From Candidatus Glassbacteria bacterium (GTDB lineage Bacteria; Gemmatimonadota; Glassbacteria; GWA2-58-10): a stretch of 64,000 bases of DNA. The stretch spans positions 20,180 through 84,179 of the forward strand of contig VRUH01000015.1 in NCBI GenBank assembly GCA_019456185.1, given 5' to 3'. Both the position numbers and the translations under genes were made by a program. The notes beneath the pieces were generated by a model. That model searched no databases, was not told the DNA's origin, and saw nothing but the letters and a program-made list of their open reading frames with translations. Shown piece after piece: positions 33,918 to 43,703 of the stretch. Positions within the stretch are counted from its first letter, which is position 1; each line of letters begins with the position of its first letter.

Positions 33918-35225
33918 ATGAGTAACCACCAAGAAGAGAATAATTCCACCCGGCGTGAATTCATTAAAAAAACTAGTGTTCTGGCTGCCGGCAGTGCAAT
34001 GGCCGGATTTTCGATAGTCCGTAACCTGGGTGCAGCAGCCGGCGATCCTCTGCGAGTAGGGCTGGTCGGCTGCGGCGGTCGGGGTACCGGTGCAGCGGAC
34101 AACATCCTCAGCGGAGCAGCAAACGTTCATCTGGTAGCCTTGGCCGATCTTTATGAAGATCGGTTGCAGAAGTGCCTAAAAAACTTAAACGATCCGGACC
34201 GGGAAGCCGGGGCGCTGAAAGGGGTGGAAGTAACCGGCGACCGCTGTTTTGTCGGGTTCGACGCTTACAAGCAGTTACTCGACTGCGACCTCGACCTGGT
34301 GCTGCTGGCAACGCCGCCGGGATTCCGGCCGATACATTTCGCGTCCTGTGTGGACGCAGGCAAGCACGTTTTCGCCGAAAAACCGGTGGCGGTCGACGCA
34401 ACCGGAGTGAGGCAATTTATCGAGACGGGCGAGTTGGCCCGGCAGAAAGGCCTGGCGGTGATGGCCGGCACCCAGCGCCGGCACGACCCGGCGTTCATCG
34501 AGTGCGTAAAGCGGGTGCAGGACGGCCAAATCGGTGAACTGATGTCGGTGCGCTGCTATTACAACACCGGATTCCTCTGGAAGTACGAGCGCCAGGCGGG
34601 CTGGAGCGACATGGAGTGGCAGACCCGCAACTGGTATTATTTCGCCTGGCTTTCCGGCGATCACATTGTCGAACAGCACATCCACGACCTGGACAACGTC
34701 AACTGGGTGCTGGATGCACTACCCGAAAAGGCTCTCGGTGTGGGCGGGCGCACCGTGCGCACTCAGGAACTTTTCGGTAACATCTACGACCATTTCGCTA
34801 TCGATTATACCTATCCCGGCGGACTGCACGTGATGAGCATGAGCCGCCAGTGGGGCAACACCGATCGCAAAGTGAGCGTGGAGGTACGTGGTACCAAAGG
34901 CACCGCGATAATGGAGCAGGACGGCCGCATATTCATTACCGGGGAAAACGCCTGGCGTTACCGCACCCGTCGGATCGATTCGCGAAAGCAGGAACAGACC
35001 GACTTGGTGGCAGCCATCCGCAGCGGACAGACGGTAAACGATGCTCACTCGATAGCCCAGTCGACTCTTACCGCAATCATGGGCCGGGAAGCCGCTTACT
35101 CCGGGGAAACGGTTGACTGGCAGCGGGCGTTGGAATCGAAGCAGGACCTGGTGCCGAAAAAGTTCAAATTCGGACCACTGGCCATCCGACCGGTTCCTCG
35201 GCCAGGAGAGTACCGTCTGAGATGA
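33918..35225 (+). CDS. Tat-exported Gfo/Idh/MocA-family oxidoreductase (second)
   Basis: 435 aa. A Tat signal (STRREFIKKTSVLAAGSAM) is followed by a Rossmann domain: LRVGLVGCGGRGTGAADN, VALADLYEDR, LVLLATPPGFRPIHFASCVD and HVFAEKPVAVD (the family EKP motif). The C-terminal half has GTQRRHDPAFIECVKRVQDG, YFAWLSGDHIVEQHIHDLDN (His-rich active-site helix) and a final dimer strand region. It is of the myo-inositol-dehydrogenase-like exported type common in planctomycetes and FCB bacteria. Substrate unknown. AGGGGG lies upstream of the ATG. It is followed by a convergent amidohydrolase gene, so it is probably monocistronic. Confidence 0.9.
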   Translation: MSNHQEENNSTRREFIKKTSVLAAGSAMAGFSIVRNLGAAAGDPLRVGLVGCGGRGTGAADNILSGAANVHLVALADLYEDRLQKCLKNLNDPDREAGALKGVEVTGDRCFVGFDAYKQLLDCDLDLVLLATPPGFRPIHFASCVDAGKHVFAEKPVAVDATGVRQFIETGELARQKGLAVMAGTQRRHDPAFIECVKRVQDGQIGELMSVRCYYNTGFLWKYERQAGWSDMEWQTRNWYYFAWLSGDHIVEQHIHDLDNVNWVLDALPEKALGVGGRTVRTQELFGNIYDHFAIDYTYPGGLHVMSMSRQWGNTDRKVSVEVRGTKGTAIMEQDGRIFITGENAWRYRTRRIDSRKQEQTDLVAAIRSGQTVNDAHSIAQSTLTAIMGREAAYSGETVDWQRALESKQDLVPKKFKFGPLAIRPVPRPGEYRLR

Positions 35226-35355
35226 AGGGGTTAGATGGCCGCTGATCAAACGAAAAACTCTGAAAGCGAGGAAGGCTTTTAACATCGGGAAAGGAGAACG
35301 GAAAAATCAGTTGCAATTGCTGAGTTCTATCCCTTGAGACACATCTGGGCTCAGG

Positions 35356-36687
35356 TTATTCTGTGTTATCAGTTGAAATCCAGATGCCGTTCAGCATGAC
35401 ACGCTGTATCCGTCTCATTGAGCGGATGTCATTGAGGGGATTGCCCTCTACAAGCACCAGGTCCGCCAGTTTTCCGACTTCGATACTGCCCGTTCGGGAT
35501 TCGGTGCGAAAGAACCGCGCATTCTGTATAGTGGCCGCAGTGATAGCTTCCCTTGGCGTCATGCCGGTTTCCACAAGCATTTCCATTTCCCGCTGGTACG
35601 CCCAGCCCCGCTCTGCATGCGGTACCGAGGAATGTGAGCCAACGACGATTCGCACACCCGCCCGATGGGCCATACGGGTGAACGCCATCATGTTGCTAAA
35701 TCCCTGCAGATGCATGTCGGTGATCCCCTTATCGCCGCTACGCCGCTCGAATACTGCCAGATTTGGAACCAGATATATGCCGTGACCTACCATCAGATCG
35801 ATCAAAGCCTGAACACGGGGTGCCGTCAAGTCGACATCGCTCCAGAGTTCATATCGTCCTTCACGCCGCGCATTATTATCGGCCAGGATTGCCTGACGAA
35901 ACTGTTCAGCTTGGCGCAGGGGTACCAGAGCCGTTCCGCACGAAGTGATGTGCTCTATACCATCCAGACCGGCTCGTATCCCGTCTCCTGCATCGACGAT
36001 CTCGAGGTGCGCCGTCACAGGGACACCGCGGGCATGTGCTGTTTGAGCGGCTACCTGTATCAGGCCGAGTGGTAACCGGAAGTACGCTTTTATAACTGAC
36101 GCCCCCTGGTCGATAAAGCGGTTTACAGCATCACGGCATTCATGCGCATCCCGGACAATCATCGAGTTCTTGGGATAGGCCGGAGGCGGATTGTCCAGAT
36201 GCGGCCCCGAAAGAAACAGGCGAGGGAGCTCAGTACCCGCCTGTCGGACAGGATCATAAGACTCAATCCAGGCGCCTGGATCGCGGATTGAGGTAATGCC
36301 GTGTCTCAAAAACAGCAGGGGCAGTTCGCGATTCCCATTAAGATGAAAATGCGCATCAATAAGACCCGGCAGCAAAGTCAAATCCCTGCCGTTCACCTTC
36401 TCTGCACCGGCCGGGATCTCCAGGGATGAGCGTGGACCGACAGCGATGATACGATTGCCCTGCACGATCACCGCCGCATCGGGCAGGGCGTCACCACCGA
36501 GTCCGTCAATGAGCGTCACACCCACAATGGCCACCACGCTCATAGAATCAGGCTGTGCCATGTTGTTCACTTCGTACAGCGAATGCTGCTCTCCCGGATT
36601 GACGGCAAATACCGGAAATGGCGCCGTTATGAGACACCACAGCAGCAGATCAATAAATCGGAAATTTCTCATATCCATATTTGTCAA
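35356..36687 (-). CDS. Secreted amidohydrolase (imidazolonepropionase-like) with altered metal ligand
   Basis: 443 aa. It starts at a TTG with GGAGG six bases upstream; an ATG three codons later is the alternative. Signal peptide about 8-28. Amidohydrolase motifs: GVTLIDGLGG, LLPGLIDAHFHL (HxH metal pair), VIKAYFRLP (Lys), VPVTAHLEI (His), GIEHITS (His) and the C-terminal MTPREAITAATIQNAR and GKLADLVLVEGNPL. At the place where relatives have GTD with the catalytic Asp, the sequence is VVGSHSSV, so the usual Asp is replaced by His/Ser. This may alter or abolish hydrolysis. Substrate unknown. Minus strand, monocistronic. Confidence 0.85.
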   Translation of the reverse strand: MTNMDMRNFRFIDLLLWCLITAPFPVFAVNPGEQHSLYEVNNMAQPDSMSVVAIVGVTLIDGLGGDALPDAAVIVQGNRIIAVGPRSSLEIPAGAEKVNGRDLTLLPGLIDAHFHLNGNRELPLLFLRHGITSIRDPGAWIESYDPVRQAGTELPRLFLSGPHLDNPPPAYPKNSMIVRDAHECRDAVNRFIDQGASVIKAYFRLPLGLIQVAAQTAHARGVPVTAHLEIVDAGDGIRAGLDGIEHITSCGTALVPLRQAEQFRQAILADNNARREGRYELWSDVDLTAPRVQALIDLMVGHGIYLVPNLAVFERRSGDKGITDMHLQGFSNMMAFTRMAHRAGVRIVVGSHSSVPHAERGWAYQREMEMLVETGMTPREAITAATIQNARFFRTESRTGSIEVGKLADLVLVEGNPLNDIRSMRRIQRVMLNGIWISTDNTE

Positions 36688-36927
36688 ATTCAGCCTCCAG
36701 ATAGTATATACGGCACACCCCTTCTTTAGATGGCCTTCTTTTTCGATTCCGAGCGAAATCTTTTATCCTTTTCAGCTTGCATTGAGAGATCCCCATCATC
36801 TCTACAGTAAATTATCTGATCTCATCAGAAGTATCAATGAGTTTCCAGGTCTGAGCAGAAAAATAGAGGCAATTCTCCCACTGCTCATACCAGGGAGCAG
36901 CCTTTTCAGGCCGAGCAACATCGAAAT

Positions 36928-37332
36928 TGACCTGACCCCCGAAAACGAGTCCAGTACTTTAGAGACACTATCAAGCGGCTAAAATGCCCTCTATCTGATC
37001 AAACATATCCTGCACATTGTCATGTACAGAAGTTTGAAGTAGTCAACTACACCCCGCCATTTCTTTTAAACGTTGTTTTTAATAGCTGGTGGATTAGGCT
37101 AAGTTTGCCGCTTTCGCCTGACCCTCTCCGTATAACCACGCGCTATCAACCTCATATCCGCTCTATACCAAGCGACCTACGTTTTGGTTATATTATCGAT
37201 CTATGGCAAAGGCTTAATCATTGGGTAGGGCGCAGTGCTCCTCTTATTCTCTATGCAGGGGCGAACTGTAGTAGCAAATTCAGATACTTGAGTTCTCTCA
37301 TTATTAGTGGTACCGTTCTGGGGGGAAGGTCA
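36928..37332 (+). repeat. Intergenic repeat, best-preserved full copy (405 bp)
   Basis: Left end TGACCTGACCCCCGAAAACG; right end reversed TGACCTTCCCCCCAGAACG: clear inverted repeats of the IS3 type. Inside: a frame remnant (VVDYFK then frameshifted), the core AACTACACCCCGCCATTTC, and the shared right-half blocks (GCCTGACCCTCTCCGTATAA, TATCAACCTCATATCCGC, TCTCATTATTAGTGGTACC). No transposase is encoded. It ends 169 bp before the ATG of the GH20-like lipoprotein. Confidence 0.75.
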
Positions 37333-37500
37333 CCCGTTCCGATACCGGGGCAGACAATTCGAACTGAATAGTCATTGCAGGTACGGGATAAAATAACAAA
37401 TATCACACAGAATCGCCGTTCGGATTCCAGATTTTATTATAAGCAATTAATTTCGTCCGGAAAGTATACCACCCCCAACTTCTTCCCGGAATATTGTGCA

Positions 37501-39216
37501 ATGAAAAGCTCGCTGACATTCCTGTTGACCCTGTTGATCGTCGCCTCCTGCGCTAACAACCCACAGACCGGAAAGAACGTTTTGCCCTATCGTTGGACCT
37601 ACATGTCTAACCGCATGCGAGATGATGATGACATAGACCAGTTCCGCCGCATCGCCGACACCTGCGCCGCCCACGGGGTGAACGGCATACTGCTTTCGGC
37701 CGGCTTCGGCAGCATCGACACCCGGGACCAGGACGGCATCAACCGGCTGGAAAAGGTGCGCGAGATCAGCCGCGAGACTGGTGTGGAAATCATCCCCTCC
37801 ATGTTTTCCACGGGTTACGGCGGCGCCTTCACCAGCCACGACCGGAACCTGGCTGCGGGCCAGCCCGTGAACGACGCGCTTTACGTAGCGAGGGGCGGCA
37901 AGGCGCAGTTTACCGCCGATCCGCCGGTGGCGATCCCCAACGGCAGTTTCGAACGGGTAGAGAGCGGCCGGGTGGCAGGTTTCAACTCGCCGGCCGAATT
38001 CGGCCAGATAATCTCGCGGGACACCCAGGTGGCAAAAGAAGGAAAGGCGAGCCTGCGATTCGAAAATTTCGACGATTATGAATCAGAGGCAGGCCAGCTC
38101 GCCGTGGAGATCAGCGTGAAGCCGCGGAGACTCTACCGCATGAGCTGCTGGATCAGGAGCGAGGGAGTGGACGAATCGAGGCCCTTCGGTTCGGGCAACA
38201 TTCGTCTGCAGGCCAACGCACCCGATGGCAGGCCCCTTGAATGGATCAATATCAACATGCCCGTCGCCGGAGACTGGCAGCAGGCGGTGGAGGCTTTCAA
38301 CAGCCTGGATTACGACAAGGCCGTGATTACAATCCAGGCCAGCCGGCGCCAGCGCGGAAGATTCTGGGTGGATGATCTGAAGGTCGAAGAGATCGGCATG
38401 GTCAACCTGCTGCGACGGCCCGGTACGCCGGTGACCGTGAAGAGCGAAAGCAGCGGGATGGTCTACGAGGAAGGCAGGGATTTCGCCCGCGTGGAAGATA
38501 CCAATCTCAATTTCCGCTTCAACCACGACGGACCGGAAATCGAGCTTTTGCAAGACAGCCGGATCAAGAACGGCGAGCGCCTGCGGGTGAGTTTCTACCA
38601 CGGGACTTATGTTTACAACAGCCAGGTTTCGGTCTGTATGTCTGAACCGGCGGTTTACGAGATCATGCGCAACAATTTTCGCATGACCCACGACATCATG
38701 CATCCCACCAAATACTTCATGCCCCTGGATGAAGTCCGCAACGGCGGTTCCTGCGTGGCCTGCCGCGAGCGCAACATGACCATGGGACAGATCCTGGGAG
38801 ATTTCGTCACCCGGGCGGTGGATATCTGTCAAGAAGTGGACCCCAACGCAGAAATCTTCATCTGGAGCGATATGCTCGACCCCAACCACAATGCCCGCAG
38901 CGACCGGGATTACTACTACCACGTGGAGGGGAATTATGCGGGTTCCTGGAACCACGTTCCCCGGGACCTGATAATCGCCTGCTGGAATTTCCGCAGGCGG
39001 AACGAAAGCCTGGCCCATTTTTCCGGGCTCGGCCATCGCACTATGGGCGCGGGATATTACGACGCCGATGACCTGGAAAACCCCAAAGGCTGGCTCGCAG
39101 CGCTGGACGCCACCCCCAACGCGGTTGGGATAATGTACACTACGTGGCTGCGTAAATACGACCTGCTGGACGAATTCGGAGACTTGGTATCGAAGAGGAC
39201 AGACCTGGAGCAGTAA
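37501..39216 (+). CDS. Secreted GH20-like TIM-barrel lipoprotein with inserted carbohydrate-binding module
   Basis: 571 aa from the ATG at 37501; the longer frame upstream reads through repeat flank. The lipobox is IVASC (Cys18). The N-terminal barrel start (YRWTYMSNRMRDDDDIDQF, AAHGVNGILLSAGFG) is interrupted by a beta-sandwich (about 160-340: VPIPNGSFE-like start, ASLRFENFDDYESEAG, LYRMSCWIRSEGV) resembling a CBM, and the barrel resumes with AEIFIWSDMLDPNHN, LIIACWNFRRRNES and GIMYTTWLRKYD. The late part resembles the end of GH20-type beta-hexosaminidases. I cannot confirm the Asp-Glu catalytic pair, so the activity is a guess. Confidence 0.6.
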   Translation: MKSSLTFLLTLLIVASCANNPQTGKNVLPYRWTYMSNRMRDDDDIDQFRRIADTCAAHGVNGILLSAGFGSIDTRDQDGINRLEKVREISRETGVEIIPSMFSTGYGGAFTSHDRNLAAGQPVNDALYVARGGKAQFTADPPVAIPNGSFERVESGRVAGFNSPAEFGQIISRDTQVAKEGKASLRFENFDDYESEAGQLAVEISVKPRRLYRMSCWIRSEGVDESRPFGSGNIRLQANAPDGRPLEWININMPVAGDWQQAVEAFNSLDYDKAVITIQASRRQRGRFWVDDLKVEEIGMVNLLRRPGTPVTVKSESSGMVYEEGRDFARVEDTNLNFRFNHDGPEIELLQDSRIKNGERLRVSFYHGTYVYNSQVSVCMSEPAVYEIMRNNFRMTHDIMHPTKYFMPLDEVRNGGSCVACRERNMTMGQILGDFVTRAVDICQEVDPNAEIFIWSDMLDPNHNARSDRDYYYHVEGNYAGSWNHVPRDLIIACWNFRRRNESLAHFSGLGHRTMGAGYYDADDLENPKGWLAALDATPNAVGIMYTTWLRKYDLLDEFGDLVSKRTDLEQ

Positions 39217-39412
39217 AGGGGGGTATAGCAGGGATTTTCCACCTGACTGATTTCAGATACGGATTAGCAGTATCGCCTGGAAAACCTGACTGACGGTTCT
39301 GATATGTGCTTTCGTCGTGACAGTCAACGGAGAAAAGCCGCGGATGACCAGCGATCCCTAGTACCCCTTCAGAACAAGTTGGACACTTTTTGCTCAATAG
39401 CTAAAAGCGGGC

Positions 39413-39680
39413 TTATCTTCCCTTAGCAAACGAGTCCAGATGTTACGAGACTAAGTCAGGCTGCTAAAATATCTGCTATCTGATCGAATAAACCTTGCAC
39501 ATAATAATGTTCAGATGTTTTAAAGTAGTCAACTACACCCCGCCATTTCTTTTAAACGTTGTTTTGAATAGCTGGTGGATTGAGCTATATCTGCTGCTTT
39601 CGCCTGACCTTGCCTCCTTTACAGGTAGATTAATCCAATCACTAATTAAAATACAGGAGCAACTTTTAGGGACAAGGTCA
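39413..39680 (+). repeat. Intergenic repeat, degenerate copy
   Basis: Shared blocks AACGAGTCCAG at the left, a minus-strand frame VVDYFKTSEHYYVQGLFDQI ending in AA and a stop, the core GTCAACTACACCCCGCCATT, and TAGCTGGTGGATTGAGCT. The right half is cut after TCGCCTGACCTTGCC, and an AGGGACAAGGTCA word ends at 39680, two bases before the stop of the next gene. It fills the gap between two convergent genes. Confidence 0.6.
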
Positions 39681-39681
39681 C

Positions 39682-41508
39682 TCAACGTGTTTGGTTCTCT
39701 AACTCTACAAGGTTCTTAAGGTTAGTCATCAACCAGGAAAAACTGCCTGACGGCACATATTCCCAGGCATATTTTCTCCAGGGAGTGACTCTGAAGAAAA
39801 AATCTCCGTTGCCAGATCCAGGTGGATTGATCCAATGGTTGATACCTTTGCCGTATGCCTTATATAGTTCGTCTGCGAGACTGACAAGTGTTGTATCCAG
39901 TGCGCCGGAATGATAGGAAAAGTAAGCAGCCCAGGCTGCGGCAGACGCAATTTCAAGGGAATGTTCGACCATAGAACCATGCCTGGCAGCGCTGGTGCCA
40001 TTGCAATTCATCATGTAGTCGGCGTATCTGAGTGGCTCTCCTCCATAGGTGTGATTGCCGTCCAGTTTACAGGCAGCCCTTTCAATACTGCCTACCCTCC
40101 TGATAAATTCTCCGATAGTGCTGTCTTCGGTTAGAGCGTAAACCCTGAGCATTGCATCGACGGTAAGTACGGTCATCCAACTCGATGCCACGAAGATGTT
40201 CGGCTTGCCGTCGCCATGCTGGTTACTGTGATGATACAATCCGCCATCAACGCGGTCGGCAGGCAAAATGCCCCCAGCGCCATTTTGGTGCCAGATGAAA
40301 TCGTTGTATTGATCGATTATTGAGTTCCGGTAAACTTCTTTCCCGGTAACCTCGTAAGCTATCGTATTAGCTAGCAGGCGAAACGCGGTATGCCTTTCGG
40401 TCCAGAATCCCAATGCAGGACTCCAGCGAGTAGGTTCGTCATTCTGCTCGTGAGCGTTGACCACCCACTCAATTTCCCTCAATACGCTCCAGTCACCGGT
40501 CAGCCAGTAATTATAAGCCAGGCACTGATTATAGCTGTACATCGCTCCATTACCCGTTGGGTAACCTTCCGCTACCGGTACTTTCAACTTGAAAAGACCA
40601 ATGAAGCGCGAAGGCGTCGTCTTATCGTCCCAAAGCTTATTCCGGTAAAACTGGGTATGCCGGACCGCTTCCATCAGCGGCTTCAAGTGTCCGCTGCGCA
40701 TATAAAGAACGAACATGGCAGTGCTTCTGTCATAAAGCCAGGGTTCATATTCGGTTTTGTAGGGACACAGGTTGCGCTCGGCAACAGGGGAGCGGCATTC
40801 GTTAAGCAATGTGAAGAAGTTATTGTGCTGAGCATGATCCATTTTTCGGTAATCAGGCCACAAAGTTATGGCATCCACCTCATCAGAATTTTCGTGATAT
40901 TCGGGGACAGAATCATCGATAGGAAGCATTCTGGTCAGCTTTAGGCTTCCGTTGCACAAGTATTCCTTTGGTAATACAGCATATACGTCGGGTTCATATA
41001 TGCTGTCCCCCGCAGTGAATGTCCCGGAGTCCACTAGATGCCAGGCCGACCGTGGCTCCACGGCCTCTTCGATGTCTCTCGTACGTCTATCCCTTCCCCA
41101 TTCGACGTAGACTGTTTCGTACTCAGGAAATATTGAGGAAAAAGTATATCTAAACTGAATCATGGCGAACCGCACAAAATGGCCATCAATTTCTTTACCG
41201 GCAACGTGCCTCCAGGGAGACAGTTGACTGACATGAACCGGCAGTTCATTGTTATCAACAGTCAGGACCCTGACGGTTTTTAGATTTGATTCTGAAACAG
41301 ACCCTCTTGTAAAAGGCATTCCAAAAGTAATAAGCGCCGGGTTTCCCGGTACTACATTTTCCATCGGATAGAGTTTAACGGGAACTCGTCCGGCGTTCTG
41401 TGGCTGTGCGAAAAAAGCAGTGTCCGCGGCGGTCAAACCGGTCGATATCAGCATGGTTAACAAGCTTGAACCGATGAAAAGGTCGCATAAAAGCAATAAT
41501 CTTAACAT
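39682..41508 (-). CDS. Secreted (alpha/alpha)-toroid protein, PcRGLX/YetA-like polysaccharide-lyase candidate
   Basis: 608 aa with an export segment (about 5-27). The first 200 residues are beta-rich (GRVPVKLYPMENVVPGNPAL, TFGMPFTRGSV); residues about 230-600 are helical with toroid-type pairs: GAMYSYNQCLAYNYWLTGDW, FWTERHTAFRLLANTIAYEV, GGLYHHSNQHGDGKPN, WMTVLTVDAMLRVYALTED and GSMVEHSLEIASAAAWAAYF. The His-rich HHSNQHGDG segment is a candidate active site. This resembles exo-rhamnogalacturonan-lyase (PcRGLX-like) proteins; the match is by eye and not certain. GGGAG precedes the ATG. A repeat copy ends two bases after its stop. Confidence 0.55.
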   Translation of the reverse strand: MLRLLLLCDLFIGSSLLTMLISTGLTAADTAFFAQPQNAGRVPVKLYPMENVVPGNPALITFGMPFTRGSVSESNLKTVRVLTVDNNELPVHVSQLSPWRHVAGKEIDGHFVRFAMIQFRYTFSSIFPEYETVYVEWGRDRRTRDIEEAVEPRSAWHLVDSGTFTAGDSIYEPDVYAVLPKEYLCNGSLKLTRMLPIDDSVPEYHENSDEVDAITLWPDYRKMDHAQHNNFFTLLNECRSPVAERNLCPYKTEYEPWLYDRSTAMFVLYMRSGHLKPLMEAVRHTQFYRNKLWDDKTTPSRFIGLFKLKVPVAEGYPTGNGAMYSYNQCLAYNYWLTGDWSVLREIEWVVNAHEQNDEPTRWSPALGFWTERHTAFRLLANTIAYEVTGKEVYRNSIIDQYNDFIWHQNGAGGILPADRVDGGLYHHSNQHGDGKPNIFVASSWMTVLTVDAMLRVYALTEDSTIGEFIRRVGSIERAACKLDGNHTYGGEPLRYADYMMNCNGTSAARHGSMVEHSLEIASAAAWAAYFSYHSGALDTTLVSLADELYKAYGKGINHWINPPGSGNGDFFFRVTPWRKYAWEYVPSGSFSWLMTNLKNLVELENQTR

Positions 41509-41585
41509 GATCTCCCGCCAGGAAATTGAATTTGATCTACACCGGAATATAGATCACCGGTTTAAAGATGGAACCATCCAGTACA

Positions 41586-41714
41586 TGACCTGCTCCCCGA
41601 GAACGAGTCCAGCACTTAAAAAGTAATTTCAAACCACCACCGCCTGAATCAGCTCAATCAACTCCTCCGGCATATCCGCCAGGAAATTTTTAAAATAGTC
41701 TCGTATGCCCCGGC
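41586..41714 (+). repeat. Intergenic repeat, left half only
   Basis: Left end TGACCTGCTCCCCGAGAACG, the sequence closest to the IS3 terminal repeat at 11711. The minus strand encodes RDYFKNFLADMPEELIELI...VVV and a stop, then the core CTCGTATGCCCCGGC. The copy is cut at the core, 15 bp before the end of the DUF4091 gene. Confidence 0.7.
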
Positions 41715-41728
41715 AATCCAGCAAGCGC

Positions 41729-43585
41729 TCACTTAAGCAGCAGATCTAGGAACTGCTCCCTTACACGATCGTAATCGTCGCCATTCTGAGACCAGGGCGT
41801 AGGGCCATCCTGGTCCACGTCGCTGAACGCCGCAGGCACGGCCTTTCTGGCCATCCTGGCTATTTTTTCGTGTCCCACTTTCTGCGCGGCCAGCCACATG
41901 ATCTCGTAATCCTGTTGTCCCCGCCTGATGTTGTTCAGTCTGATCGATGGCAGCAGGCGGTTCAGACCGCGATCTTCCTCCGGGTAGAACGGCATCCGCC
42001 CCGGATAGAACATTACACCCTCGCCGTTGGCCCGATCTTTGCCGCTGGATGAAAAAGTGACTGGATAGCTGAATATCCGCTGGTGTAGTCTGGATTTGAT
42101 AAACTGGAAATTGTGCCGCCACTGGGTCCCGTGCCAGTAAAACCATGTGTTCATTCCGTAAATAAACTTGGCCCAGCCGATCATTCTCAGGTCAACCGCT
42201 TCCATATCCAATACCGTGGAACCCCAGTTCGGACGACCGCCGTTGTAAAACCAGTGCTGTTTGCCCTGCTTTTTCAGATCAGATAATTTTTCGACATCAA
42301 CACTGTGACTTCCGCACCATATATCGATGGCATCGGTAAGCTCGGGCATGTAACGCCTGGTTGTGAATACGGGCATCCTGTTTCCCGGTCCCGGATTGTT
42401 GTGCACCCAAGCCGCCCTCTCTTTTATCCAGGGAAACTGAACCTCTCCCGGCTCGTCGATAATGTACCAGAAATAATCGACATCCAGGGCATTGATTTCG
42501 AACCAGTTGACCCACTTGTCGCTTTCCTGGCGAGCCAGGGCTTCGTTCGCGAAAGCCGAGTTGGTTATCGAGCTGTACATCCCGACCGGAAACAGCTTCT
42601 CTCCTATTCTCTCTCCGGGACCGCGGTAGCCCTCGGCCGGGGTGAATGCGCTGCCATCGAGATAAGGCTTGTACTCTTCCATCATGGCGGAATTAAACGC
42701 CGAGCGGTGGGCCGGGAACCCGCCGATTGCGTCGATCCGGTGCCGGTGGCACTCGAACTTGATCATCTTTTCCACCTGCTCGGAACTAAGGCCGGGGAAA
42801 TACTCCTCCACATCCTCGGTGAACATCCAGACCGTGGAATGGTTTTCATCAGGCAGGTAAACGGGCAGCAGCTCCACCCGGTAGGGTATCGATTTGATAA
42901 TCCGCCCGTTTTCCCACACATCGATTTTGCCACGATAAACACCTGGCGGGAAAGCTCTGTCGCGTGGCAAGTGAAGATCCACCCAGAAACCCTGGTTTTG
43001 ATAAGGGGTTCTTTCCGTCAGTTCTATATCGTTCCAACGCCTGGAAACGCTTCTGGCGGTCGGTGGGATATCGAGCGGGAAACCGCCGGTGCCGGGCTTG
43101 GCATCGGCCGGAATAAGCGCATCGGGGATCCAGCCTGTCATTTTTACCGGAGCGGCCTGCTCCTTATATAGCCAACTGGGTAGAGTGGCAGTCTTGACAT
43201 GGATGAAGTGCTGGCTGAACACTTCTATCGAACCTCCCGGCCCGTAGAGGCGGGGGAAGGAGGCGCCGATGGCCATCCCGGATTCCCGCTGCACCGGAGC
43301 GCTCACCGTGATTTCAACCGCCTTCGCACCCTCGCTGTCGGCCACAGCAATCACCTGGAAGGCCAGCACTTCGTTATATAACCCGCGCAGCCGGACAGTT
43401 TTGCCGTCCCAGATGCTGTTGGATTTTCTGGAAACGTGCTCCGTATCGTAGCGGAACACTTTCTCGCCGTCTCCCAAGATCCAAGCATCTACCACGGCGG
43501 GAAAAAGAGAGGCCGGCCATACAGCAACCAAACAGATGCTAAATACGAAAAATGCAGCAAATGCTTTGCACTTCGAGGTTGGCAT
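41729..43585 (-). CDS. Secreted DUF4091 / GH123-like protein (second paralogue)
   Basis: 618 aa from the ATG at 43585 (GGGAGTG upstream; an earlier start at 43609 is less likely). Signal peptide about 5-28. Same build as the protein at 9450: N-terminal beta-sandwich (LRGLYNEVLAFQVI, PPGVYRGKIDVWENG), TIM-barrel part (FWYIIDEPGEVQFPW with a DEP pair, YNGGRPNWGSTVLDMEAVDL) and the C-terminal DUF4091 signature (GEGVMFYPGR, LPSIRLNNIRRGQQDYEIM). It is the last gene of a five-gene minus-strand operon with symporter, aminotransferase, amidohydrolase and URO-D-like genes, so it may release the sugar that the operon uses. Activity not proven in this family. Confidence 0.85.
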   Translation of the reverse strand: MPTSKCKAFAAFFVFSICLVAVWPASLFPAVVDAWILGDGEKVFRYDTEHVSRKSNSIWDGKTVRLRGLYNEVLAFQVIAVADSEGAKAVEITVSAPVQRESGMAIGASFPRLYGPGGSIEVFSQHFIHVKTATLPSWLYKEQAAPVKMTGWIPDALIPADAKPGTGGFPLDIPPTARSVSRRWNDIELTERTPYQNQGFWVDLHLPRDRAFPPGVYRGKIDVWENGRIIKSIPYRVELLPVYLPDENHSTVWMFTEDVEEYFPGLSSEQVEKMIKFECHRHRIDAIGGFPAHRSAFNSAMMEEYKPYLDGSAFTPAEGYRGPGERIGEKLFPVGMYSSITNSAFANEALARQESDKWVNWFEINALDVDYFWYIIDEPGEVQFPWIKERAAWVHNNPGPGNRMPVFTTRRYMPELTDAIDIWCGSHSVDVEKLSDLKKQGKQHWFYNGGRPNWGSTVLDMEAVDLRMIGWAKFIYGMNTWFYWHGTQWRHNFQFIKSRLHQRIFSYPVTFSSSGKDRANGEGVMFYPGRMPFYPEEDRGLNRLLPSIRLNNIRRGQQDYEIMWLAAQKVGHEKIARMARKAVPAAFSDVDQDGPTPWSQNGDDYDRVREQFLDLLLK

Positions 43586-43703
43586 TTTCACTCCCGGCTG
43601 ATTGATCATTCATTAATACTTTATATTAGATTCAGAATAATTTTTCCGCCACGGGATTGTATCATTTAAAGTGGAGCACAAGCGGCTGGCTCTTTCCGGC
43701 CGT

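Noticed and set aside
21470..37332. Chromosomal integron or gene-cassette array with attC sites
   Set aside because: Single genes alternate with repeats, but the repeats are 250-400 bp with IS3-type ends and lack attC core sites (GTTRRRY/RYYYAAC palindromes); no integron integrase is present.
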